DNA from: Alphaproteobacteria bacterium
Lineage (GTDB): Bacteria; Pseudomonadota; Alphaproteobacteria; UBA8366; GCA-2717185
Direction of reading: 5' to 3'
Assembly: GCA_016764135.1 (NCBI GenBank)
Contig: JAESSL010000254.1
Location: 1-6,147 of the forward strand
DNA length: 6,147 nt
Below the pieces are notes generated by a model, which did not search any database, was not told the origin of the DNA, and saw only the letters and a list, made by a program, of their open reading frames with translations. Positions 1-4,800 of this stretch are shown here, in pieces. Every line of letters starts with the position of its first letter. Position 1 is the stretch's first letter. The position numbers were made by a program, and so were the translations under genes.

Positions 1-287
1 AAGCCGATCGGCTGGAGCGGGAAATCGACGATATAAACAGCGCATTGAGCTCGCTGGAGAGTTTTGTCCTGCCTGGCGGATCAGCGGCCTCCGCCCATTT
101 ACATCTGGCGCGAACCATCGCGCGCCGCGCCGAACGGCATGTCGTAACCCTGTCCAAAACGGCGACGATCAATCCCACCGTCATCGTGTATCTGAACCGT
201 TTGTCCGACTTGCTGTTTGTCCTGGCGCGCCATTGCAATGAAGACGGCGCGCGGGATGTTTTATGGACGCCCGGCGCTAACCGATAA
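1..287 (+). CDS. Cob(I)alamin (cob(I)yrinic acid a,c-diamide) adenosyltransferase, PduO/MMAB type, 3' part
   Basis: The gene enters from the left edge. The reading frame starts at base 3 and ends at a TAA at 285-287, giving about 94 C-terminal residues of an enzyme usually near 190 residues. The family transfers the adenosyl group of ATP to cob(I)alamin to make adenosylcobalamin in the cytoplasm. The visible sequence holds the family's C-terminal hallmarks: the FVLPGGS turn, the helix RTIARRAERHV carrying the conserved Arg and Arg-Glu-Arg active-site residues, and YLNRLSDLLFVLAR, with the conserved Asn-Arg and Asp. These distinguish PduO-type enzymes from the CobA and EutT types. The start lies outside the window. 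The next gene begins 7 bases downstream, so the two are probably co-transcribed. Adenosylcobalamin serves methylmalonyl-CoA mutase, which fits the acyl-CoA genes downstream. Family assignment is firm; the physiological role is inferred. Confidence 0.93.
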   Translation, partial: ADRLEREIDDINSALSSLESFVLPGGSAASAHLHLARTIARRAERHVVTLSKTATINPTVIVYLNRLSDLLFVLARHCNEDGARDVLWTPGANR

Positions 288-294
288 CCTCGCC

Positions 295-1095
295 ATGTTG
301 CTGGAAGCGATAGAATACGCCCTTACACCAGCGCCGTCCTGGGCCCGGCGCAGCGGACTTCTTCATGACCTTATCGCCGTCAAGGGCCGCTATCGCCGCC
401 ATAGGTGCGTCTGGGAGCCTCATCTGGACAACACCAGATCCGCCATTCTGGCCGCCGCCGCGCTTTGCGTCCGCAATCGTACGGCCCTCATTCTAGGCTC
501 GGGCGCGCTCTACGACATTCCCCTGGCGCCGCTTTGCGACCAGTTCGAGCAGGTCGTTCTGATCGACGCCGTTCATCCGTGGCGCGCCCGCAGGATTGCG
601 CGACGCCAGCGCAACGCGATTTTCGCCCATGTCGATTTATCCGGCGTCTATGACGCCCTGCTTCTGGGCGTGGCCCACGGCGCGGATAGTGCGCCAGAAC
701 CTCGCATCTCCTCTGTTCCCGATATCGAACCCACCGACGTCGATCTCGTCATCTCGGCTAATTTGCTGTCGCAATTGCCACTGGCGCCGGTCGAATTCAT
801 GCATCGTCATGTTACGTTGAGCCCGGACGCCGAGACGCGCTTCGCCCGCACCATCCTGCAGGCGCATCTCGATTATATCGCCGGATTTTCCGCCGTCACC
901 GGCTTGATTACGGACAGAACGCGCCAGACGCTCGACCGGGATGGCAGCGTTCTACGCGCTTCAGACGCGCTGTATGGCTTGGCGCTACCGGCGCCGGATC
1001 GTGAATGGATCTGGGATATCGCCCCGCTGGGCGAGCTGTCGCGCCACGAATCCAGCCACAATCATGTACACGCCATTTTGACGCCCGCGCCGTGA
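295..1095 (+). CDS. Uncharacterised protein with SAM-methyltransferase-like (Rossmann) core
   Basis: This gene encodes about 266 residues and I cannot name it. Residues 64-70 read ALILGSG, like the glycine-rich motif I of class I SAM-dependent methyltransferases. VVLIDAVHP (residues 87-95) would place the ribose-binding acid at Asp91. DVDLVISANLLSQLP (148-162) resembles the motif IV strand and loop. The C-terminal half contains HLDYI (191-195) and a His-rich end, WIWDIAPLGE followed by SHNHVHAI. An N-terminal helical, Arg-rich stretch (residues 5-48) precedes the core. No signal peptide or membrane helix is evident. I chose ATG 295 because the helical domain starts there and it lies just after the preceding stop. 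In-frame ATGs at 238 and 256 and a TTG at 217 would give overlapping longer forms, and none has a clear Shine-Dalgarno sequence. Methyl transfer is not demonstrated, and the protein could be a non-catalytic Rossmann protein. Confidence 0.72.
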   Translation: MLLEAIEYALTPAPSWARRSGLLHDLIAVKGRYRRHRCVWEPHLDNTRSAILAAAALCVRNRTALILGSGALYDIPLAPLCDQFEQVVLIDAVHPWRARRIARRQRNAIFAHVDLSGVYDALLLGVAHGADSAPEPRISSVPDIEPTDVDLVISANLLSQLPLAPVEFMHRHVTLSPDAETRFARTILQAHLDYIAGFSAVTGLITDRTRQTLDRDGSVLRASDALYGLALPAPDREWIWDIAPLGELSRHESSHNHVHAILTPAP

Positions 1096-1226
1096 CGTTC
1101 CGACCCGAATTTTCAGCGCCTCAAAAAAACCGGCGCGGCTGCGGCGAAACACCACAGAATATCGCCTTATACCGCAGCGCGATACGCAAAACACCAAGCG
1201 TCCAGCCCGCCACACGCGTGCTCTGC

Positions 1227-1243
1227 GGCAATGCAATATTGCC
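1227..1243. promoter_or_regulatory. Candidate operator palindrome upstream of etfB
   Basis: The sequence reads GGCAAT-GCAAT-ATTGCC. It is a 6-bp inverted repeat around a 5-base spacer, and it nests a perfect 10-bp palindrome, GCAATATTGC (1233-1242). It lies 8 bp upstream of a TTGACA hexamer, a placement suited to a dimeric regulator. etfBA genes are often controlled with fatty-acid or branched-chain amino-acid degradation regulons. I cannot assign this site to a named regulator. Confidence 0.35.
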
Positions 1244-1250
1244 CGCCGCC

Positions 1251-1279
1251 TTGACACCGTAGGGCCTCGGGCATACACA
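1251..1279 (+). promoter_or_regulatory. Candidate sigma-70-type promoter for etfB-etfA-hbd
   Basis: A perfect -35 hexamer TTGACA (1251-1256) is followed, after 17 bases, by TACACA (1274-1279), which matches the -10 consensus only at 3 of 6 positions. Transcription would start near 1286 and leave a leader of about 35 bases before etfB. The gap between the upstream gene and etfB is 224 bases, so a separate promoter is expected. The -35 is convincing; the -10 is weak. Confidence 0.45.
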
Positions 1280-1306
1280 CAAACTCGAAAATTTTCATAA
1301 GCCGCC

Positions 1307-1312
1307 AAGGAA
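1307..1312 (+). promoter_or_regulatory. Ribosome binding site of etfB
   Basis: AAGGAA lies 7-8 bases before the ATG at 1320, a good Shine-Dalgarno match and spacing. It supports that start codon. Confidence 0.75.
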
Positions 1313-1319
1313 ACTCTCA

Positions 1320-2069
1320 ATGAAGGTTCTCGTTCCCGTAAAACGGGTTATCGATTACAATGTAAAAGTTCGCGTCAAGGGCGATGGCACCGGCGTTGAA
1401 ACCGCCAACGTCAAAATGTCCATGAACCCCTTTGATGAAATCGGCATCGAGGAAGCGCTTCGTATTCGCGAAGCTGGCGCCGCCGATGAAGTCATCGCCG
1501 TGTCGATTGGCGTCAAGCAGTGTCAGGAGACCATCCGCACAGCGCTGGCCATGGGCGCCGATCGCGGCGTTCTGGTGGAAACCGACGATAACGCCGAACC
1601 TTTGGCGGTTGCTAAAATCCTGAAGGCGGTCATTGAAAAAGAAGGCCCCGAAGTTGTCATCCTGGGCAAACAGGCCATTGACGACGACAGCAACCAGACC
1701 GGCCAGATGCTCTCTGCGCTGCTGGGCTGGAGTCAGGCGACCTTCGCTTCGAAAATCGAATTGGGCGACGGCACAGCCAACATCACCCGCGAAGTCGATG
1801 GCGGACTGGAGACCATCAAGGTCAAATTGCCCGTGGTCGTCACGACGGACCTTCGGTTGAATGAGCCGCGTTACGCCTCTTTGCCGAATATCATGAAAGC
1901 GAAGAAAAAGCCGATCGACGTCATGACCCCCGCCGATCTGGGCGTTGACATGACGCCCCGACTGGAAACCCTAACGGTCGTCGAACCGCCAAAACGCGAA
2001 GGCGGCGGAAAGGTCGAAAGCGTCCAGGAACTTGTCGAAAAACTGCGGACCGAAGCGAAGGTGATCTGA
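1320..2069 (+). CDS. etfB: Electron transfer flavoprotein subunit beta
   Basis: This 249-residue protein has the normal family length. With EtfA it forms the soluble heterodimer that carries electrons from acyl-CoA and related dehydrogenases to ETF:quinone oxidoreductase. It starts with the typical MKVLVPVKRV. DDDSNQTGQM (121-130) is the AMP-binding loop of classical ETF. Residues 155-175 fit the EtfB family signature, with Asp160-Gly161, Glu164 and Pro171 in register. Residues 180-197 (LNEPRYASLPNIMKAKKK) closely match the recognition loop that docks partner dehydrogenases, with Leu188 equivalent to human Leu195. The AMP site and the intact loop indicate the conventional, non-bifurcating type rather than FixA or bifurcating EtfB. 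etfA begins 3 bases after the stop, so the two are translationally and transcriptionally linked. The start is supported by AAGGAA upstream. Confidence 0.97.
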   Translation: MKVLVPVKRVIDYNVKVRVKGDGTGVETANVKMSMNPFDEIGIEEALRIREAGAADEVIAVSIGVKQCQETIRTALAMGADRGVLVETDDNAEPLAVAKILKAVIEKEGPEVVILGKQAIDDDSNQTGQMLSALLGWSQATFASKIELGDGTANITREVDGGLETIKVKLPVVVTTDLRLNEPRYASLPNIMKAKKKPIDVMTPADLGVDMTPRLETLTVVEPPKREGGGKVESVQELVEKLRTEAKVI

Positions 2070-2072
2070 GCC

Positions 2073-3020
2073 ATGAGCATACTTGTCTTAGCCGAACATG
2101 ACGGCGCAAAAATCAAGCCCGCCACGCTCAACGCCGTTGCGGCGGCGGCGGAAATTGGCGGCGACGTCGATGTCCTCGTCGTTGGCTCCGGATGCGACAG
2201 CGTCGCCCAGACAGCGGCCGCCATCACCGGCGTCGCAAAAGTTCGCGTCGCTGATTCCGCTGAATACGCCAACCTGCTGGCTGAAAACGTTGCGCCCCTG
2301 ATCGTCGGCCTCGCCGCCGATTATGACGCCGTGCTGGCGCCCGCCACGACCAATGGCAAAAACATCATGCCCCGCGTCGCGGCGCTGATGGACGTACAGC
2401 AAATTTCTGAAATCACGGCGGTTGTTTCCGCCGACACGTTCCAGCGTCCGATTTATGCCGGCAACGCAATCGCAACGGTAAAGTCCTCCGATGCGAAAAA
2501 AGTCATCACCGTACGCACCACGGGATTTGACCCCGTCGCAGCCGAAGGCGGCTCCGCCAGCATTGAGGCGGTCTCCGCCACCGGCGATTCTGGTTTGACC
2601 GAATTCGTCAGTGCGGAAATCAGCAAACTGGAGCGGCCGGAACTGACGGCGGCGGGGATTATCATCTCCGGCGGACGCGGCATGCAGAATGGCGAAAACT
2701 TCGCCATGCTGGAACGCGTCGCCGACAAGCTCGGCGCTGCGGTAGGCGCCTCGCGCGCAGCCGTCGATGCGGGTTTTGTGCCCAATGACTACCAGGTCGG
2801 CCAGACCGGCAAGGTCGTCGCCCCTGATTTGTACATCGCCGTCGGCATTTCCGGCGCGATCCAGCATCTGGCGGGTATGAAAGACAGCAAGGTCATCGTG
2901 GCTATCAACAAGGACGAAGAAGCTCCGATTTTCCAGATCGCCGATTATGGTCTGGTGGCGGATTTGTTCACCGCGATCCCCGAACTAGAAGCTGAACTCG
3001 ATAAGGTGTTAAAAGACTAA
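2073..3020 (+). CDS. etfA: Electron transfer flavoprotein subunit alpha
   Basis: This 315-residue protein has full family length and binds FAD as the partner of EtfB. The N-terminal domain (about 1-190) starts MSILVLAEHD. The C-terminal FAD domain (about 195-315) shows GGRGMQ (200-205), GASRAAVDAGF (225-235) with the FAD-contacting Arg228, and QVGQTGK (241-247). It also holds the family signature from Leu253 to Asn279, including SGAIQHLAG with His265, and ends with APIFQIADYG (284-293). All FAD-binding elements of classical ETF are present and nothing is missing. The ATG at 2073 follows the etfB stop by 3 bases; GAAGGTG (2057-2063), inside the end of etfB, is a plausible ribosome binding site. 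An approximately 120-base spacer with strong secondary structure separates it from hbd. Confidence 0.97.
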   Translation: MSILVLAEHDGAKIKPATLNAVAAAAEIGGDVDVLVVGSGCDSVAQTAAAITGVAKVRVADSAEYANLLAENVAPLIVGLAADYDAVLAPATTNGKNIMPRVAALMDVQQISEITAVVSADTFQRPIYAGNAIATVKSSDAKKVITVRTTGFDPVAAEGGSASIEAVSATGDSGLTEFVSAEISKLERPELTAAGIIISGGRGMQNGENFAMLERVADKLGAAVGASRAAVDAGFVPNDYQVGQTGKVVAPDLYIAVGISGAIQHLAGMKDSKVIVAINKDEEAPIFQIADYGLVADLFTAIPELEAELDKVLKD

Positions 3021-3032
3021 CATCGACGCGCG

Positions 3033-3079
3033 CGGATGACGTTTTTGGTCCGCAATGCGGGCCGGAACCGCGTCATCCG
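3033..3079. other. Two-tier inverted repeat (stem-loop) between etfA and hbd
   Basis: The outer arms CGGATGACG (3033-3041) and CGTCATCCG (3071-3079) are perfect 9-bp complements. Inside them, GGTCCGC (3047-3053) and GCGGGCC (3057-3063) form a 7-bp stem with one G-U pair and an AAT loop. The unpaired internal loops are TTTTT on the left and seven bases on the right. No T-run follows the outer stem, so it is not a textbook intrinsic terminator. It may act as an mRNA 3'-end stabiliser for etfBA, an attenuator before hbd, or a dispersed palindromic repeat. The pairing is directly visible; the function is inferred. Confidence 0.6.
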
Positions 3080-3102
3080 ACACGCATCCTGATTTTGACG
3101 CT

Positions 3103-3129
3103 CCGGTTTCAGCGCCCCGGTTTCAGCGC
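3103..3129. repeat. Two-copy 13-base direct repeat (period 14) before hbd
   Basis: CCGGTTTCAGCGC occurs at 3103-3115 and again, without mismatch, at 3117-3129, separated by one C. The second copy ends immediately before the hbd ribosome binding site. It could be a recent slippage duplication or a paired protein-binding site. Confidence 0.8.
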
Positions 3130-3136
3130 AAGGAAG
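3130..3136 (+). promoter_or_regulatory. Ribosome binding site that fixes the hbd start
   Basis: AAGGAAG sits 6-8 bases before the ATG at 3143. It selects this codon over an upstream in-frame alternative at 3095, whose extra residues would be encoded by the direct repeat and have no ribosome binding site. Confidence 0.75.
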
Positions 3137-3142
3137 ACTGCT

Positions 3143-4015
3143 ATGATACAAAAAATCGGCGTCGTCGGCGCCGGTCAGATGGGCAATGGCATCGCCCATG
3201 TCGCCGCTCTTGCTGGATATGACGTCAAAGTCGTCGACATTGACGCGGAGCGCGTTTCCCTCGCCAAGGGCCTGATCGAAGCCAATATGAGCCGTCAGGT
3301 GCGTCGAACCCTGATTGACGAATCTGAAATGCTGGCGGCCCTGGACAAAATTCAGTTCGGCACGGACTACGCCACATTCACGGACCGCGATATCGTTATT
3401 GAAGCCGCGACTGAAAATGAGTCGGTCAAACGCGAAGTCTTCAAGGCATTGGCGCCGCATATCCACGAAAACACCATTCTGGCGACCAACACATCCTCCA
3501 TTTCCATTACGCGCCTGGGCGCGCGGACGGATCGCCCGGAAAAGTTTATCGGCCTGCACTTCATGAACCCGGTGCCGGTGATGAAGCTGGTCGAAATCAT
3601 CCGGGGTCTGGGCACCGATAGCGAAACGTATCAACAGGTGCGCGACCTGGCGATAAGCCTGGGTAAAACCATCTCGCTGTCAGAAGATTTTCCCGCCTTT
3701 ATCGTCAATCGCATTTTGCTGCCCATGGTCAACGAGGCGATCTATACCTTGTATGAAGGCGTGGGGAATGTGGAAGCTATCGACACCGGCATGAAGCTTG
3801 GCGCCAATCATCCGATGGGCCCGCTCGAATTGGCGGATTTCATTGGGTTGGACACCTGCCTGGCGGTCATGCAAGTCCTGTATGAAGGGTTGGCGGATAC
3901 AAAATATCGTCCCTGCCCGCTGCTAGTGAAATATGTCGAAGCCGGATGGCTGGGCCGTAAAACCGGTCGCGGATTTTACGATTACGCGGGCGACGTACCG
4001 GTTCCCACCCGATAG
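3143..4015 (+). CDS. hbd: 3-hydroxybutyryl-CoA dehydrogenase
   Basis: This 290-residue protein has normal length for short-chain 3-hydroxyacyl-CoA dehydrogenases. It oxidises (S)-3-hydroxybutyryl-CoA to acetoacetyl-CoA with NAD(P), or runs the reverse, in the cytoplasm. The N-terminal Rossmann fold has GAGQMG (9-14), and Asp32 at the end of the second strand suggests NAD preference. Aligned by spacing to human SCHAD, the catalytic set is complete: Ser118 in TNTSS, His139 in LHFMNP, Glu151 in VEIIRG and Asn189 in FIVNR. DFPAFIVNR fits the family signature, with Ala in the usual Gly position. The C-terminal helical domain carries NHPMGPLELADFIGLD and GRKTGRGFYDY. The gene lies 122 bases after etfA on the same strand. 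It is probably in the same operon, though the intervening stem-loop could lower its expression. A probable terminator follows the stop. Confidence 0.94.
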   Translation: MIQKIGVVGAGQMGNGIAHVAALAGYDVKVVDIDAERVSLAKGLIEANMSRQVRRTLIDESEMLAALDKIQFGTDYATFTDRDIVIEAATENESVKREVFKALAPHIHENTILATNTSSISITRLGARTDRPEKFIGLHFMNPVPVMKLVEIIRGLGTDSETYQQVRDLAISLGKTISLSEDFPAFIVNRILLPMVNEAIYTLYEGVGNVEAIDTGMKLGANHPMGPLELADFIGLDTCLAVMQVLYEGLADTKYRPCPLLVKYVEAGWLGRKTGRGFYDYAGDVPVPTR

Positions 4016-4029
4016 ACCACCCCGTAAAG

Positions 4030-4046
4030 GCTCTCTTGATGAGAGC
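4030..4046. terminator. Hairpin in the convergent hbd/tlpA intergenic region
   Basis: GCTCTC (4030-4035) and GAGAGC (4041-4046) form a perfect 6-bp stem with a TTGAT loop. Read on the minus strand it is followed by CTTT only, so it could be at most a weak terminator for the tlpA-like gene. On the + strand it has no T-run. Confidence 0.3.
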
Positions 4047-4058
4047 GAACGGATAAGC

Positions 4059-4078
4059 CGGGCGCTGCGCCTGTTTTT
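4059..4078 (+). terminator. Probable intrinsic terminator of the etfBA-hbd unit
   Basis: CGGGCG (4059-4064) pairs with CGCCTG (4068-4073), including one G-U pair, around a CTG loop. Five T residues follow directly (4074-4078). It starts 43 bases after the hbd stop, before the convergent gene. The stem is short but the T-run is placed as expected. Confidence 0.6.
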
Positions 4079-4141
4079 GATCCAGGCCGCGCTTATTTTT
4101 GATCCAGATATGCCGGGCAGGCCCTATTTTCGATCCAGATA
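4067..4141. repeat. Three degenerate copies of a GATCCAG-containing repeat
   Basis: GCGCCTGTTTTTGATCCAG (4067-4085) and GCGCTTATTTTTGATCCAG (4089-4107) differ at two positions with a 22-base period. TATTTTTGATCCAGATA (4094-4110) and TATTTTCGATCCAGATA (4125-4141) differ at one position with a 31-base period. The last copy is the coding end of the minus-strand tlpA-like gene. The T-run of the first copy is also the T-run of the probable terminator. CAGGCC occurs just upstream of both the second and third copies. Confidence 0.75.
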
Positions 4142-4690
4142 GAATCGAATGAGCGCTTGCGCCTCGGCTGAATCCCATTCCGCCATCCCCGCAAGCGATC
4201 CAACGACGCGACCCTTCCGGTCGATCAGGAATGTCGTCGGCATCGCGCGTACGCCAAGGCTCAACGCCAACGCCATTTTGGGGTCGAGAAACAGTTTCAG
4301 GTGCGAAACGCCCAGCTTGTCCAGAAACGGTCGCGCAACCTTGACGCCGCCCCGGTCCACGCTGATCGCGGCGACGACAAAGTCCGTATCGGTCACCGCC
4401 GCCGCCAATCGGTCCAGGGAGGGCATTTCCCGCACGCACGGCGCACACCACGTCGCCCAGAAATTTACCAGAACCACTTTGCCCGCAAAATCGAACAAGG
4501 TGACAGAATCACCATTTTCGTTCAAAAAGTACTTATCTGGCGCTGGCGGGGCGGGCGTGTTGCGTATAAATTGCGCCATCCATCCTGTAAGGGTCGGGTC
4601 GCCCTCTGCGGATAGCGCCGCACGCGAGGCAATGGGCAACAACAATGCGGCGCACAGTACAGCTAGTATAAATCGGCGGGGTCGTCTCAT
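4124..4690 (-). CDS. TlpA/ResA-like periplasmic thiol-disulfide oxidoreductase
   Basis: This 188-residue thioredoxin-fold protein is predicted to be exported. The N-terminus MRRPRRF is followed by a hydrophobic stretch (residues 7-21), and likely signal-peptidase cleavage lies after ASRA (24) or ALSA (28). The core contains LVNFWATWCAPCVREMP, with redox-active Cys82 and Cys85 in a CAPC motif typical of TlpA/ResA-type reductases, and the cis-proline motif AMPTTFLID with Pro151. Such proteins reduce disulfides in the periplasm, often for cytochrome c or copper-site maturation; the substrate cannot be read here. The signal could leave an uncleaved anchor. I chose ATG 4690; a TTG at 4702 in the same frame would add four residues, and neither has a strong Shine-Dalgarno sequence. 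The gene converges with hbd and diverges from argH. Its last codons (YLDRK) lie in the last copy of the 4067-4141 repeat. Confidence 0.9.
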   Translation of the reverse strand: MRRPRRFILAVLCAALLLPIASRAALSAEGDPTLTGWMAQFIRNTPAPPAPDKYFLNENGDSVTLFDFAGKVVLVNFWATWCAPCVREMPSLDRLAAAVTDTDFVVAAISVDRGGVKVARPFLDKLGVSHLKLFLDPKMALALSLGVRAMPTTFLIDRKGRVVGSLAGMAEWDSAEAQALIRFYLDRK

Positions 4691-4723
4691 CTGTAATCGC
4701 AATTCCGTCGTAATCGATCAAAC

Positions 4724-4798
4724 ATCTTGAGTCCTGTTATCTTGAGTCCTGTTATCTTGAGTCCAGTCATCCCGAGTCCAATCATCCCGAGTAATGTG
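4724..4798. repeat. Five-unit 15-bp tandem repeat between tlpA and argH
   Basis: Units begin at 4724, 4739, 4754, 4769 and 4784. The first two are identical (ATCTTGAGTCCTGTT). The third (ATCTTGAGTCCAGTC) differs from them at two positions, the fourth (ATCCCGAGTCCAATC) differs from the third at three, and the fifth (ATCCCGAGTAATGTG) differs from the fourth at five. Divergence increases toward argH. The first four units each contain GAGTC, a GANTC site. The array ends two bases before the argH ATG and fills most of the divergent intergenic region. Confidence 0.93.
4727..4755 (+). promoter_or_regulatory. Candidate argH promoter inside the repeat array
   Basis: TTGAGT (4727-4732) and TGTTAT (4750-4755) are separated by 17 bases and each match the sigma-70 consensus at 4 of 6 positions. 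Transcription would begin near 4762, leaving a leader of about 40 bases. Because the repeat unit itself supplies TTGAGT and TGTTAT, the match may be incidental. Confidence 0.3.
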
Positions 4799-4800
4799 TC

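Noticed and set aside
1118..1145. A-run next to a GC-rich stretch, which might be a minus-strand terminator
   Set aside because: The GC-rich part does not fold into a clean stem, and no minus-strand gene ends here.
1335..1347. Inverted repeat CCCGT-AAA-ACGGG at the start of etfB
   Set aside because: It encodes the conserved PVKRV segment of EtfB, so coding constraint explains it; the stem is only 5 bp and no shift in regulation can be argued from it.
2088..2867. Long minus-strand open frame (259 codons) opposite etfA
   Set aside because: It lies entirely within a certain etfA gene, has a low-complexity Gly/Arg/Asp-rich product with no recognisable domain, and arises from the GC-rich codon pattern of the real gene.
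1320..3020. Possible electron-bifurcating or FixAB-type ETF
   Set aside because: EtfB has the classical AMP loop and dehydrogenase docking loop, and EtfA the single-FAD pattern; no fixC or fixX, nor an adjacent acyl-CoA dehydrogenase partner, is present in the window.
3095..3142. Upstream in-frame start giving hbd 16 extra residues
   Set aside because: The extension is encoded by the tandem repeat, precedes the AAGGAAG ribosome binding site, and the family normally starts a few residues before the Rossmann strand, as with ATG 3143.
3017..3634. Minus-strand open frame (205 codons) opposite hbd and the etfA-hbd gap
   Set aside because: Antisense to a complete hbd with all catalytic residues; no ribosome binding site or family resemblance.
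3867..4451. Minus-strand open frame overlapping the tlpA-like gene and hbd
   Set aside because: Out of frame with the thioredoxin-fold gene on the same strand, which has a signal peptide, CAPC and cis-Pro motif in the other frame.
4149..4730. Plus-strand open frame (193 codons) opposite the tlpA-like gene
   Set aside because: Shadow of the clearly recognisable minus-strand thioredoxin-fold gene; the product has no domain signature.
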